From Streptomyces sp. WMMC500 (GTDB taxonomy: Bacteria; Actinomycetota; Actinomycetes; Streptomycetales; Streptomycetaceae), in assembly GCF_027497195.1 (NCBI RefSeq), contig NZ_CP114905.1, forward strand, positions 2,466,001 through 2,530,000: a DNA stretch of 64,000 nt. Reading direction: 5' to 3'. Under the pieces are notes generated by a model. The model made no database searches, had not been told where the DNA came from, and worked only from the letters and a program-made list of their open reading frames with translations. Each line of letters starts with the position of its first letter. Positions within the stretch are counted from its first letter, which is position 1. Of the stretch, positions 1-8,719 are shown one piece after another. Position numbers and translations under genes: made by a program.

Positions 1-4
1 CCCC

Positions 5-817
5 GTGCGTATCGCCAGGTTCTCCGTCGACGGCAGCGTCGCGTTCGGTGTGGTCGAGGGCTCCGAGGGCTTCGACGGCGCCGGCGCTCCCCGCGGCGAG
101 GTCACCCTCGACGTGATCAAGGGTCACCCCTTCGCCGAGTTCGAGCGCTCGGGCCGGAAGCTCCCGCTGGACAAGGTGCGGCTACTGCCCCCCGTGCTCC
201 CCAACAAGGTCGTGGGCATCGGCCGCAACTACGCCGAGCACGCCGCCGAGCTGGGACACGAGGTGCCGGACGTCCCCGTCGCCTTCTTCAAGCCGTCCAC
301 CTCGGTGATCGGCCCCGGCGATCCCATCGCGTACCCGTCGTTCTCCGACGAGGTGCACTACGAGGCAGAGCTGGCCGTCGTCATCGGCCGGCTCTGCCGC
401 GAGGTGCCGCTGGAGAGGGCCCAGGACGTGATCCTCGGCTACACCTGTGCGAACGACGTGACCGCGCGCGACATCCAGAAGCGCGAGAACCAGTGGTCCC
501 GGGCCAAGGGCTTCGACACCTCCTGCCCGCTCGGCCCGTGGGTGGAGACGGAGCTGGACCCGGCCCGGATCGCCGACGGCATCGCCCTGCAGTGCACCGT
601 CAACGGCGAGCAGCGCCAGCTCGGCAGCACCAGCGACATGGTGCGCTCGATCCCCGAGCTGATCGTGCACATCACCGAGGCGATGACGCTGCTGCCCGGC
701 GACGTCATCCTCACCGGGACCCCCGCGGGCGTCGGCCCGCTCCACGACGGCGACGAGGTCGCCGTCACCATCGAAGGCATCGGCACTCTCGCCAACAAGG
801 TGATCAAGCGTGGCTAG
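5..817 (+). CDS. fumarylacetoacetate hydrolase family protein
   Basis: A 270-residue protein of the FAH family, whose members use a divalent metal to hydrolyse, decarboxylate or isomerise beta-keto acids. The family core begins near residue 62 ([19 protein letters not shown]), followed by the metal-binding acidic pattern [11 protein letters not shown] (about residues 118-128) and the C-terminal [11 protein letters not shown] signature (about 238-248). The GTG at position 5 is used because [10 protein letters not shown] is a typical beginning of Streptomyces homologues; only four bases precede it, so an upstream start cannot be excluded. Its last 8 nt overlap the start of gltX, which suggests co-transcription and coupled translation. 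The exact substrate cannot be read from the sequence. Confidence 0.9.
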   Translation: MRIARFSVDGSVAFGVVEGSEGFDGAGAPRGEVTLDVIKGHPFAEFERSGRKLPLDKVRLLPPVLPNKVVGIGRNYAEHAAELGHEVPDVPVAFFKPSTSVIGPGDPIAYPSFSDEVHYEAELAVVIGRLCREVPLERAQDVILGYTCANDVTARDIQKRENQWSRAKGFDTSCPLGPWVETELDPARIADGIALQCTVNGEQRQLGSTSDMVRSIPELIVHITEAMTLLPGDVILTGTPAGVGPLHDGDEVAVTIEGIGTLANKVIKRG

Positions 818-2315
818 CCCAGCCCCCCCGGCCCCCCTGCGGGTCCGCTTCTGTCCCTCCCCCACCGGAAACCCCCACGTGGGTCTGGTGCGCACCGCCC
901 TGTTCAACTGGGCGTACGCCCGCCACACCGGCGGCTCGCTGGTCTTCCGGATCGAGGACACCGACGCGGCCCGCGACTCCGAGGAGTCGTACGAGCAACT
1001 GCTCGACTCGTTCCACTGGCTCGGCATCGACTGGGACGAGGGCCCCGAGGCAGGCGGCCCGCACGCGCCGTACCGGCAGTCGCAGCGCATGGACATCTAC
1101 GCCGACGTGGCCCGCCGGCTCCAGGGCGCCGGGCACGCCTACCGCTGCTACTGCACCGCGGCGGAGCTGGAAGAGCGCCGCGAGGCGGCGCGCGCGGCAG
1201 GGCGGCCCTCCGGGTACGACGGGCACTGCCGCGAGCTGACCGCCGAGCAGGTGGCGGCGTACGAGGGCGAGGGCCGGACCTCGATCGTCCGCTTCCGCAT
1301 GCCGGACGAGACGATCGCCTTCACCGACCTCGTGCGCGGCGAGCTGACGTTCGCACCCGAGAACGTCACGGACTACGGCATCGTGCGCGCCAACGGCGCC
1401 CCGCTCTACACCCTCGTCAACCCCGTCGACGACGCGCTGATGGAGATCACGCACGTGCTGCGCGGCGAGGACCTGCTCTCGTCCACGCCGCGGCAGATCG
1501 CGCTCTACCGCGCGCTGATCGACCTCGGTGTCGCCAAGCGGGTGCCGGACTTCGGCCACCTGCCGTACGTCATGGGCGAGGGCAACAAGAAGCTCTCCAA
1601 GCGCGACCCGCAGTCCTCGCTCAACCTCTACCGCGAGCGCGGCTTCCTGCCCGAGGGGCTGATCAACTACCTCTCGCTGCTGGGCTGGTCGCTCTCCGCC
1701 GACCGCGACGTCTTCACCCGGGAGGAGCTGGTCGCGGCCTTCGACATCGCCGACGTGGTGCCCAACCCGGCCCGCTTCGACCTGAAGAAGGCCGAGGCCA
1801 TCAACGCGGACCACATCCGCATGCTGGACGTGAAGGACTTCACGGAGCGCTGCGCGCCCTGGCTGCGGCCGCCGCACGCGCCGTGGCCGGCCGAATCCTT
1901 CGACGCGGACGCCTTCGCGGCGGTGGCGCCGCTGGCGCAGACGCGGCTGACCGTGCTGTCCGACATCACGGCCAACGTCGACTTCCTCTTCCTTGAGGAG
2001 CCGGTGTTCGACGAGAAGTCGTGGGACAAAGCCATGAAGCCGGGGCAGCCGGGCGCGGCCGACCTGCTGCGTACGGCGCGCGCCGGGCTGGCGGCGGCTC
2101 CGTGGTCGGCGGAGGCGCTGAAGGAGGCGGTCCTCGCCGCGGGCGAGGAGCACGGCCTGAAGCTGGGCAAGGCGCAGGCGCCCGTGCGGGTCGCGGTGAC
2201 GGGGCGGACGGTGGGACTGCCGCTGTTCGAGTCCCTGGAGGTGCTGGGCCGCGACCGCACCCTGGCGCGGGTGGACGCCGCGCTCGACCGCCTGGCGGCG
2301 GCCGGGCAGGGCTGA
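810..2315 (+). CDS. gltX: glutamyl-tRNA synthetase
   Basis: A 501-residue class I aminoacyl-tRNA synthetase that charges tRNA-Glu, and in organisms with GatCAB usually also tRNA-Gln. The HIGH-type motif is [10 protein letters not shown] (about residues 16-25), and the KMSKS loop is KKLSKRDP (about 258-265). The catalytic Rossmann domain is followed by a helical anticodon-binding region ending near residue 495. The GTG start overlaps the end of the upstream FAH-family gene by 8 nt. The gatCAB genes needed to convert Glu-tRNA-Gln to Gln-tRNA-Gln are in this same window (52-55.6 kb), consistent with a non-discriminating enzyme. Followed by a strong hairpin at 2365-2390. Confidence 0.97.
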   Translation: MASPAPPAPLRVRFCPSPTGNPHVGLVRTALFNWAYARHTGGSLVFRIEDTDAARDSEESYEQLLDSFHWLGIDWDEGPEAGGPHAPYRQSQRMDIYADVARRLQGAGHAYRCYCTAAELEERREAARAAGRPSGYDGHCRELTAEQVAAYEGEGRTSIVRFRMPDETIAFTDLVRGELTFAPENVTDYGIVRANGAPLYTLVNPVDDALMEITHVLRGEDLLSSTPRQIALYRALIDLGVAKRVPDFGHLPYVMGEGNKKLSKRDPQSSLNLYRERGFLPEGLINYLSLLGWSLSADRDVFTREELVAAFDIADVVPNPARFDLKKAEAINADHIRMLDVKDFTERCAPWLRPPHAPWPAESFDADAFAAVAPLAQTRLTVLSDITANVDFLFLEEPVFDEKSWDKAMKPGQPGAADLLRTARAGLAAAPWSAEALKEAVLAAGEEHGLKLGKAQAPVRVAVTGRTVGLPLFESLEVLGRDRTLARVDAALDRLAAAGQG

Positions 2316-2364
2316 GCGGCGGGTCGCGGTCCGCCCGGCGGCCCGCCCGGTTCGTACGACACAC

Positions 2365-2390
2365 GAAGGCCCCGCCGCGGCGGGGCCTTC
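2365..2390. terminator. perfect 13-bp hairpin between convergent gltX and accE
   Basis: GAAGGCCCCGCCG is followed at once by its exact reverse complement. The perfect 26-nt palindrome sits in the 97-nt gap between the convergent ends of gltX and accE, so it can act as a terminator in both directions. There is no U tract, which is common in Streptomyces. Confidence 0.8.
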
Positions 2391-2412
2391 GGGGTGCGGT
2401 GCGGCTCGCGCG

Positions 2413-2625
2413 TCAGCGCTGCCAACTGTGCGGGGCGCGGAAGCCGTGCTGGCGCTCCAGCCGGCGCCAGCGCGCGGCGGAGCCGCCGTGCCCGCCGTGG
2501 CGGGCGTGCGCCGGCTGCTCGGCGGCGGCGCGGGCGAGCAGCACCGCGGTGAGCGCGGCGAGCTCCTCCTCGCTGGCCTCGCCCTTCTCGACGCGGACGA
2601 GGTTCTCGGTGTGCTGCGTGGTCAC
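2413..2625 (-). CDS. accE: acyl-CoA carboxylase epsilon subunit
   Basis: A 70-residue protein starting at a GTG (VTTQHTENLVRVEKGEAS). It matches the small epsilon subunit that activates actinobacterial acyl-CoA carboxylases. The N-terminal [20 protein letters not shown] helix-type segment is followed by an Ala/Arg-rich stretch and the conserved aromatic tail RAPHSWQR (residues 63-70), typical of the family. A GGGAG ribosome binding site lies about 9 nt upstream. It lies 65 nt downstream of the carboxyltransferase gene on the same strand, the usual accB-accE order. The biotinylated alpha subunit is not in this window and must be encoded elsewhere. Confidence 0.88.
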   Translation of the reverse strand: MTTQHTENLVRVEKGEASEEELAALTAVLLARAAAEQPAHARHGGHGGSAARWRRLERQHGFRAPHSWQR

Positions 2626-2690
2626 GTGTGTGCTCCCGGGCTGTTCTGCGCGGTCGGCGGCGGGCTGCGGGGCGTTCGGCGGCGGCGGGG

Positions 2691-4295
2691 TCACTGCGGC
2701 GGGTTGCCGTGCTTGCGCGCCGGCAGGTCCGCGTGCTTCGTCCGCAGCATGGCCAGGGACCGGATGAGGATGTGGCGCGTATCCACGGGGTCGATGACGT
2801 CGTCCACGAGGCCGCGTTCGGCCGCGTAGTACGGGTGCATCAGCTCGGCCTTGTACTGCTTGACCATCTCGGCGCGCTTGGCCTCGGGGTCCTCCGCGGC
2901 CGTGATGTCGCGCCGGAAGATCACGTTCGCGGCGCCTTCCGCGCCCATGACCGCGATCTCGTTGGTCGGCCAGGCGTACGTCAGGTCGGCGCCGATGGAC
3001 TGGCTGTCCATGACGATGTACGCGCCGCCGTACGCCTTCCTGAGCACCACCGAGATCCGCGGCACGGTGGCGTTGCAATAGGCGTAGAGCAGCTTCGCTC
3101 CGTGCCTGATGATCCCGCCGTGCTCCTGGTCGACGCCCGGGAGGAAGCCCGGAACGTCGAGCAGGGTGACGATCGGAATATTGAAAGCATCGCACATCTG
3201 GACAAAGCGGGCACCTTTCTCGCTCGCCTCGATGTCCAGTACGCCCGCCAGCGACTGCGGCTGGTTGGCGACGATGCCGACCACCTGGCCGTCGAGCCGG
3301 GTGAGCGCGCAGATCAGGTTGGCCGCCCAGCGCTCGTGCACCTCGAGGTACTCGCCGTCGTCGACGATCTCCTCGATCACCTTGCGCATGTCGTACGGCC
3401 TGTTGCCGTCGGCGGGCACCAGGTCCAGCAGCGCGTCGCCGCCGCGGTCGGCCGGGTCCTCGGCGGTGACGGCCGGCGGGTTCTCCCGGTTGTTCTGCGG
3501 CAGCATCGACAGCAGGTAGCGCACCTCCTCCAGGCACGTCACCTCGTCGTCGTACGCGAAGTGGCACACCCCCGACGTCTCCGCGTGCACGTCCGCGCCG
3601 CCCAGGCCGTTCTGGCTGATCTCCTCGCCCGTCACCGCCTTGACCACGTCCGGGCCCGTGATGAACATCTGCGAGGTCTCGCGGACCATGAAGACGAAGT
3701 CGGTGAGCGCGGGGCTGTAGGCCGCGCCGCCCGCGCAGGGGCCGAGCATCACCGAGATCTGCGGGATGACGCCCGAGGCGCGGGTGTTGCGCTGGAAGAT
3801 GCCGCCGTAGCCGGCGAGCGCCGAGACGCCCTCCTGGATCCGGGCGCCCGCGCCGTCGTTGAGGCTGACCAGCGGCGCACCCGCCGAGATGGCCTTGTCC
3901 ATGATCTTGTGGATCTTGTTCGCGTGCGCCTCGCCGAGCGCGCCGCCGAAGATCCGGAAGTCGTGGGCGTAGACGAAGACCGTCCGCCCGTGCACCGTCC
4001 CCCATCCGGTGATCACGCCGTCCGTGTACGGCTTCTTGGCCTCCAGGCCGAAACCGGTGGCGCGGTGCCGGCGCAGCGGCTCCACCTCGTTGAACGACCC
4101 CTCGTCCAGCAGCAGGTCGATCCGCTCCCGGGCGGTGAGCTTCCCCTTGGCCTTCTGCGCGGCGGTCGCCCGCTCGCTGGGCCCCGCGTGGGCCTGCTCG
4201 CGAATGCGGCGCAGCTCGGCCGCCCGCCCCCGGGCCTCGTTCTCGACGGCGCCTGCCGCCGTCGCGTCGGAGGGGGCGTAGTCCACAGTGGTCAT
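2691..4295 (-). CDS. accB: acyl-CoA carboxylase carboxyltransferase (beta) subunit
   Basis: A 534-residue beta subunit that transfers CO2 from carboxybiotin to acetyl- or propionyl-CoA, giving malonyl-CoA for fatty acids and polyketides. Both halves of the crotonase-type carboxyltransferase fold are present. The oxyanion-hole glycines are visible in MLGPCAGGAAYSPALTDF (about residues 165-182) in the N half and in RKAYGGAYIVMDS in the C half. accB is the Streptomyces name for this beta subunit, not the biotin carrier of E. coli; elsewhere it is called accD or pccB. The ATG at 4295 (MTTVDYAPSD) is preferred; an in-frame ATG at 4322 with AAGG just upstream is the alternative. Acetyl versus propionyl preference depends on one residue and was not assigned. 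Confidence 0.93.
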   Translation of the reverse strand: MTTVDYAPSDATAAGAVENEARGRAAELRRIREQAHAGPSERATAAQKAKGKLTARERIDLLLDEGSFNEVEPLRRHRATGFGLEAKKPYTDGVITGWGTVHGRTVFVYAHDFRIFGGALGEAHANKIHKIMDKAISAGAPLVSLNDGAGARIQEGVSALAGYGGIFQRNTRASGVIPQISVMLGPCAGGAAYSPALTDFVFMVRETSQMFITGPDVVKAVTGEEISQNGLGGADVHAETSGVCHFAYDDEVTCLEEVRYLLSMLPQNNRENPPAVTAEDPADRGGDALLDLVPADGNRPYDMRKVIEEIVDDGEYLEVHERWAANLICALTRLDGQVVGIVANQPQSLAGVLDIEASEKGARFVQMCDAFNIPIVTLLDVPGFLPGVDQEHGGIIRHGAKLLYAYCNATVPRISVVLRKAYGGAYIVMDSQSIGADLTYAWPTNEIAVMGAEGAANVIFRRDITAAEDPEAKRAEMVKQYKAELMHPYYAAERGLVDDVIDPVDTRHILIRSLAMLRTKHADLPARKHGNPPQ

Positions 4296-4511
4296 GGAAT
4301 GACGGTACGGGTACGAGGGCATCGAACCTTATGTCATTTCCCTACAACGTCGGCGGGGAAATCATGAGCACCCGGCACTATGTGCAGGTGACCGGGCCAG
4401 ACATCGACCAACGACACGTCGATCCGAGCTGTAGGGCCTCGACAACGCGGCGGGAGAGATCGTTGGGTTGCGAGAAGGTTCGGTAGCAGACTTTCTTGTT
4501 AGCCTGGCCGC
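4296..4511. promoter_or_regulatory. divergent accB / marR intergenic region
   Basis: A 216-nt divergent region. It holds a 7-bp inverted repeat ATTTCCC (4336-4342) / GGGAAAT (4356-4362) near the accB start, and a 6-bp repeat ATCGAC (4403-4408) / GTCGAT (4418-4423) midway. Just before marR, CTTTCTTGTT at 4491-4500 is repeated exactly at 5079-5088 before the exporter gene. It presumably contains both divergent promoters; no consensus promoter was identified with certainty. Confidence 0.45.
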
Positions 4512-5012
4512 ATGACGACCACGCCCTCATCCCGCGCGCCCGCCCGCACCGTACCGGACGTGACGGGCACCCTCGTCCACACCGCGCACGTGCTCAACAC
4601 CCACCTGGCCGCCGCCCTGAGCGAGGTCGGGCTGCTCCAGCGCGAGCAGTGCGTACTCGTGCACGCCCTGGAGGGCGAGCGCACCCAGGGCCAGCTCGCG
4701 GAGCTGGCACGCATGGACAAGACCACGATGGTCGTGACCGTGGACGGCCTGGAGAAGGCCGGGTACGCCGAGCGGCGGCCGTCGAGCACGGACCGCCGGG
4801 CCCGGATCATCCATGTCACCGAGGCCGGCGCGGAGATCGCGGCGCGCGGCCAGGAGGTCGTCGACCGGGTGCACCGGGAGGTGCTCGACACCCTGCCGGC
4901 CGCGCAGCGGGACCTTCTCGTGGCCGCCCTGGAGGGCCTGGCGGAGGGCCCGCTCGCCGAGCCCGTCGCGCACGACCAGCCCGTGCGCCGGGCCCGGCAG
5001 GCCCGGCGGTAG
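4512..5012 (+). CDS. MarR-family transcriptional regulator
   Basis: A 166-residue winged-helix dimeric regulator. The MarR core lies at about residues 15-145. The recognition region is LAELARMDKTTMVVTVDGLEKAGYAERRPSS and the wing is the TDRRARIIHVTEAG segment, both well conserved in the family. No strong ribosome binding site precedes the ATG. The gene is followed after 99 nt by a co-directional exporter whose promoter region carries a 7-bp palindrome. The arrangement suggests a ligand-responsive repressor of the exporter, probably also autoregulated given the shared 10-mer upstream of both genes. The inducing ligand is unknown. Confidence 0.9.
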   Translation: MTTTPSSRAPARTVPDVTGTLVHTAHVLNTHLAAALSEVGLLQREQCVLVHALEGERTQGQLAELARMDKTTMVVTVDGLEKAGYAERRPSSTDRRARIIHVTEAGAEIAARGQEVVDRVHREVLDTLPAAQRDLLVAALEGLAEGPLAEPVAHDQPVRRARQARR

Positions 5013-5038
5013 CCCGAGGAAGGTCCGTACGAGAAAAC

Positions 5039-5088
5039 TGAACAATAGATAGTCCCGTACGAAACTATCTGCTACGGTCTTTCTTGTT
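5039..5088 (+). promoter_or_regulatory. promoter with MarR-type operator upstream of the exporter gene
   Basis: AGATAGT (5047-5053) and ACTATCT (5064-5070) are perfect inverted arms separated by 10 nt, the size of a MarR dimer site. They overlap a plausible promoter TGAACA (5039-5044) - 18 nt - AACTAT (5063-5068). CCGTACGA occurs twice, at 5025 and 5055, and CTTTCTTGTT (5079-5088) repeats a 10-mer found before marR. The site follows the marR stop codon and precedes the exporter start by about 40 nt. Confidence 0.6.
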
Positions 5089-5111
5089 GCCCACGCCTCA
5101 GGAGAGACCTC

Positions 5112-6716
5112 ATGAACACAGTCGGCCAACGGCCCGACCGATCCCGCTGGTTCGCACTCGCGATCCTGTGCACCGGCGCGCTGATGATCATCCTCGACGG
5201 GAGCATCGTCACCGTCGCCCTGCCCGCCATCCAGCGGGACCTGGGGTTCTCGCCCGCCGATCTGACCTGGACCGTCAACGCCTACATGATCGCCTTCGGC
5301 GGGCTGCTCCTCCTCGCCGGCCGCCTCGGCGACCTGCTCGGCCGCAAGCGGGTCTTCGTCGCCGGCATCGCGCTCTTCACCGCGGCCTCCCTGCTGTGCG
5401 GGCTGGCCGCGGAGCCCTGGGCGCTCATCGCCGCCCGCTTCGTGCAGGGCGTCGGCGGGGCGCTGGCCTCGGCCGTCGGACTGGGCATGATCGTCACGCT
5501 CTTCACCGACGCGAAGGAGCGGGCGAAGGCCATCGGCGCCTTCGCGTTCACCGGCGCGACCGGCGCCTCGCTGGGCCAGGTGCTCGGCGGCGTGCTCACC
5601 GACGCGCTGAGCTGGCACTGGATCTTCTTCATCAACCTGCCCATCGGCGTGGCCACCGCGGTGCTCGCGCTGCGCGTGCTGCCCGGCGGCCCGGCCGACG
5701 GGCGGACCCGCCCGGCCGGCGGCGCCGACGTCGCCGGGGCGCTGCTGGTCACCTCCGGGCTGATGCTCGGCGTCTACACCATCGTCGAGACCGAGAGCCA
5801 CGGCTGGGCCTCCGGCCGCACCCTCGGCTCCGCCGCGCTCGCCGCCGCCCTGCTCGCCGGCTTCCTGCTCCGCCAGGCCCGGGCCGCCGCGCCGCTGCTG
5901 CCGCTGCGCGTCTTCCGCTCGCGCACGGTCTCCGGCGCCAACGCCGTCCAACTGCTCGTGATCTCGGGCATGTTCGCCTTCCAGATCGTCGTGGCGCTGT
6001 ACCTGCAGCAGGTGCTGGGCTACGGGGCCGCCGAGACGGGCCTCGCGATGCTGCCCGCGGCGGTCACCATCGGCGTCACCTCGCTGCTCCTCTCCGCCCG
6101 GCTGGTCGCCCGGTTCGGCGAGCGGTCGGTGCTGCTGGCCGGGCTCCTGCTCCTCGCGCTCGCCCTGGCGCTGCTGCTCCGCATCCCGCGGGATCCGGCC
6201 GAGGTGAGCTACGTGACCCACCTGCTGCCCACGATGCTGCTGATCAGCGGCGGCGGGCTGGTGCTGCCGGCGATGACCGCGCTGGGCATGTCCGGGGCGC
6301 ACGAGGACGACGCCGGGGTGGTCTCCGGGCTGTTCAACACCGTGCAGCAGATCGGCGGCGCGCTGGGCGTCGCGGTGCTGACCACGCTGGCGGCGGCGCG
6401 CACGGAGTCGCTGACCGCGGGCGGGGACGGCCGGGACGCGGCGCTGACGGGCGGCTTCCGGCTGGCGTTCGGCGTCGGGGCGGCGCTGATCGCCGCGGCG
6501 GCGGTGCTGGCGCTGGCGGTGCTCCGGCCGCGTACGCCCGGCGGAACGACCGGGCCGGGCGACGCCGCGGCCCCGGGCGGCGCCGTGCCGGGCGGCGCCG
6601 TGCCGGGCGGCGCCGTGCCGGGCGGGGTTGCCCAGGCCGGCGGGGCGGAGAGCACCGGGGCGGCCCCCGGCGCCGCCGTGCCCGCCGTTACTCCTGCGGC
6701 ACCACCCCGGCCCTGA
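5112..6716 (+). CDS. DHA2-type MFS drug exporter
   Basis: A 534-residue proton-driven exporter of the 14-helix DHA2 family. The N-terminal helix carries the motif-D1-like ILDGSIVTVALPAIQRDL (about residues 30-47). Motif A is GRLGDLLGRKR (about 71-81), and motif C GATGASLGQVLGG lies near residue 155. The final 60 residues are a Gly/Ala/Pro tail with three exact 15-nt repeats (GGAVP units). An AGGAGAG ribosome binding site lies 5 nt before the ATG. It is paired with the MarR gene upstream, implying inducible efflux. Its last 29 nt overlap the end of the convergent cimA gene, so the two mRNAs are antisense over their stop codons. Confidence 0.92.
   Translation: MNTVGQRPDRSRWFALAILCTGALMIILDGSIVTVALPAIQRDLGFSPADLTWTVNAYMIAFGGLLLLAGRLGDLLGRKRVFVAGIALFTAASLLCGLAAEPWALIAARFVQGVGGALASAVGLGMIVTLFTDAKERAKAIGAFAFTGATGASLGQVLGGVLTDALSWHWIFFINLPIGVATAVLALRVLPGGPADGRTRPAGGADVAGALLVTSGLMLGVYTIVETESHGWASGRTLGSAALAAALLAGFLLRQARAAAPLLPLRVFRSRTVSGANAVQLLVISGMFAFQIVVALYLQQVLGYGAAETGLAMLPAAVTIGVTSLLLSARLVARFGERSVLLAGLLLLALALALLLRIPRDPAEVSYVTHLLPTMLLISGGGLVLPAMTALGMSGAHEDDAGVVSGLFNTVQQIGGALGVAVLTTLAAARTESLTAGGDGRDAALTGGFRLAFGVGAALIAAAAVLALAVLRPRTPGGTTGPGDAAAPGGAVPGGAVPGGAVPGGVAQAGGAESTGAAPGAAVPAVTPAAPPRP
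6573..6625 (+). repeat. 15-nt tandem repeat encoding GGAVP
   Basis: The unit CCGGGCGGCGCCGTG occurs three times exactly (6573-6587, 6588-6602, 6603-6617) and then degenerates. It lies within the C-terminal cytoplasmic tail of the exporter and keeps the frame, so copy number can vary without disrupting the protein. Confidence 0.9.
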
Positions 6717-8334
6717 GCAGCCCGTACGCGTAGGCGTCGTCCAGCGCCTGCCAGGACGCCGCGATGACGTTGTCCGCGACGCCGACGGTGTCCCACTCGC
6801 CGCTCCCGTCGCTGGTGGTGATCAGCACCCGCGTCGTCGACTCCGTGCCGTGGGTCCCCTCCAGGATCCGCACCTTGTAGTCGATCAGCTCGAAGTCGGC
6901 GAGCTGGGGGTAGAGCCGCTCCAGCGCCACCCGCAGGGCCCGGTCCAGCGCATGGACCGGGCCTTTGCCCTCCGCCGTGACGACGGTCCGCTCGCCCTTC
7001 GCCCACAGCTTGACCGTGGCCTCGTTGGCGTGGGTGCCGTCCGGCCGGTCCTCGACGATGGCCCGCCAGGACTCGGTGCGGAAGTAGCGCCGCGCCCGGC
7101 CGGACTCGCGCAACTGCAGCTCCTCGCGGAGCAGCAGCTCGAAGGAGGCGTCGGCGGCCTCGTACGTCAGCCCGCGGAGCTCGTTCTCCTTGACCCGCTC
7201 CACCACCCGGCTCAGCAGCTCGCGGTCGTCGCCGAGGTCGAGGCCGAGGTCCTTGCCCTTCAGCTCGATGGACGCCCGGCCGGCCATGTCGGAGACCAGC
7301 ATGCGCAGCCGGTTGCCGACCAGTTCGGGGTCGATGTGCTGGTACAGGTCGGGGTCGACCTTGATGGCGGAGGCGTGCAGGCCGGCCTTGTGGGCGAAGG
7401 CCGAGACGCCCACGTACGGCTGGTGGGTGGCGGGCGCGATGTTGACGACCTCGGCGACGGCGTGCGAGATCCGGGTCATCTCCGCCAGCTTCCCCGCGGG
7501 GAGCACGCGCATGTCGTACTTGAGCTCCAGCGCGGCCACGACGGGGAAGAGGTTGGCGTTGCCCACGCGCTCGCCGTAGCCGTTGGCGGTGCACTGCACG
7601 TGCGTGGCGCCGCCGTCGACGGCGGCCAGGGTGTTGGCCACGGCGCAGCCGGAGTCGTCCTGGGCGTGCATGCCCAGTCTCGCCCCGGTGGCGGCCAGCA
7701 CCTCGGCGACGGTCTCGCGCACCTGACCGGGGAGCATGCCGCCGTTGGTGTCGCAGAGCACGACGACGTCGGCGCCGGCCTCGTGCGCGGCGGCGACGAC
7801 CTGCTTGGCGTACGCGGCGTTGGCGCGGTGGCCGTCGAAGAAGTGCTCGCAGTCGACGAAGACCCGGCGCCCGTGCTCGCGCAGGAAGGCCACCGTGTCG
7901 CGGACCATCGCGAGGTTCTCCGCGAGCGTGGTGCGCAGCGCCAGCTCCACGTGCCGGTCGTGGGCTTTGGCGACCAGCGTGACGACGGGGGCCTTGGACT
8001 CCAGCAGCGCGAGCACCTGCGGGTCGTCCTCGACCCGTACGCCCGCCTTGCGGGTGGCGCCGAAGGCGACGAGCTGCGCGTGCCGGAACTCGACCTCGTC
8101 GCGGGCGCGGCGGAAGAACTCCGTGTCCCGGGGCACCGCGCCGGGCCAGCCGCCCTCGATGAAGCCCACGCCGAAGTCGTCGAGGTGCCGGGCGATGGCC
8201 AGCTTGTCCGCGACGGTCAGGCTGATGCCCTCGCGCTGCGCGCCGTCGCGCAGCGTGGTGTCGAAGACGTGGAAACCGTCCGCGAGGGTGCCGGGGGTAT
8301 CGGAGGTGTCGGGGGCTGCCGGCTCTGTGCTCAT
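6688..8334 (-). CDS. cimA: citramalate synthase
   Basis: A 548-residue enzyme of the HMG-CoA lyase-like / LeuA superfamily. It condenses acetyl-CoA with pyruvate to (R)-citramalate, the threonine-independent entry to isoleucine. The catalytic entry motif is FDTTLRDGAQREG (residues 24-36), metal ligands sit in the HAQDDSGCAVANTLAAV segment, and the LeuA-type regulatory domain covers about 420-540. The two-domain layout with the long linker containing LKGKDLGLDLG is that of the CimA/LeuA-type-3 family rather than LeuA. The ATG at 8334 is chosen because AGGAGC lies 8 nt upstream. Upstream lies a probable Ile-codon leader and attenuator. Such genes are often mis-annotated as 2-isopropylmalate synthase. 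Confidence 0.9.
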   Translation of the reverse strand: MSTEPAAPDTSDTPGTLADGFHVFDTTLRDGAQREGISLTVADKLAIARHLDDFGVGFIEGGWPGAVPRDTEFFRRARDEVEFRHAQLVAFGATRKAGVRVEDDPQVLALLESKAPVVTLVAKAHDRHVELALRTTLAENLAMVRDTVAFLREHGRRVFVDCEHFFDGHRANAAYAKQVVAAAHEAGADVVVLCDTNGGMLPGQVRETVAEVLAATGARLGMHAQDDSGCAVANTLAAVDGGATHVQCTANGYGERVGNANLFPVVAALELKYDMRVLPAGKLAEMTRISHAVAEVVNIAPATHQPYVGVSAFAHKAGLHASAIKVDPDLYQHIDPELVGNRLRMLVSDMAGRASIELKGKDLGLDLGDDRELLSRVVERVKENELRGLTYEAADASFELLLREELQLRESGRARRYFRTESWRAIVEDRPDGTHANEATVKLWAKGERTVVTAEGKGPVHALDRALRVALERLYPQLADFELIDYKVRILEGTHGTESTTRVLITTSDGSGEWDTVGVADNVIAASWQALDDAYAYGLLRAGVVPQE

Positions 8335-8377
8335 CGAAGTGCTCCTGTCGGATGGTGTGCTCTCGGGCCCCGGAAAC

Positions 8378-8409
8378 GGAAAAGACCCCTCGCGGGTCGC
8401 GAGAGGTCT
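8378..8409 (-). terminator. attenuator hairpin upstream of cimA
   Basis: Read on the minus strand, AGACCTCTCGCG (8409-8398) pairs with CGCGAGGGGTCT (8394-8383) at 11 of 12 positions over a 3-nt loop. TTTTCC follows directly. An intrinsic terminator 50 nt before a start codon is best explained as an attenuator. A second AGACC at 8422-8418 can compete for the same GGTCT arm, and a separate stem forms between 8427-8433 and 8440-8446. Confidence 0.65.
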
Positions 8410-8464
8410 GGCGCGCGGGTCTGGGACGCGGTGGGCCGGCACCGCGTGCGGATCGCGGTACGGG

Positions 8465-8500
8465 TCAGCGCGGACCGGCGCGCCTGTCGCCAATAATCAT
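8465..8500 (-). CDS. putative Ile-codon leader peptide of cimA
   Basis: An 11-codon reading frame, M-I-I-G-D-R-R-A-G-P-R, opens with two consecutive ATT codons, which are rare in this GC-rich genome. It ends 55 nt before the attenuator hairpin of cimA. Isoleucine is the end product of the citramalate route, so tandem Ile codons fit ribosome-stalling attenuation. No clear ribosome binding site precedes the ATG, which lowers confidence. The architecture parallels the ilvB leader in this same window. Confidence 0.5.
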   Translation of the reverse strand: MIIGDRRAGPR

Positions 8501-8719
8501 GACGGCAAACAAGGTCACGTCGGGCAGTCTGGCACACGCCTCTCCCGATCAGGAGTCCCGTCTCACCATACGGGCAGCGTGCCCACATTTCGTTCGCGGA
8601 GGTCAGGGCGCAATGCGGTCTTGTGTGGATGACATGCGCGTGCCAATTTGGTCCAGGCCAGTCGGTACGGCACCTCCCACACAACCCCCACATGGTTCAC
8701 ACAAAGGAGAACCCACCGC

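Larger units (their letters stand above)
8335..8719. other. divergent cimA / protease intergenic region
   Basis: A 385-nt divergent region. The left half is the cimA leader (leader frame 8465-8500 and attenuator 8378-8409). CGGGCAG is repeated at 8521 and 8571. The right part (about 8600-8719) leads to the protease gene and ends in AAAGGAG at 8703-8709, its ribosome binding site. No further gene was recognised. Confidence 0.7.

Noticed and set aside
2316..2412. Possible tRNA genes next to gltX
   Set aside because: tRNA genes occur near gltX in some streptomycetes, but this 97-nt gap contains only the terminator palindrome and no cloverleaf.
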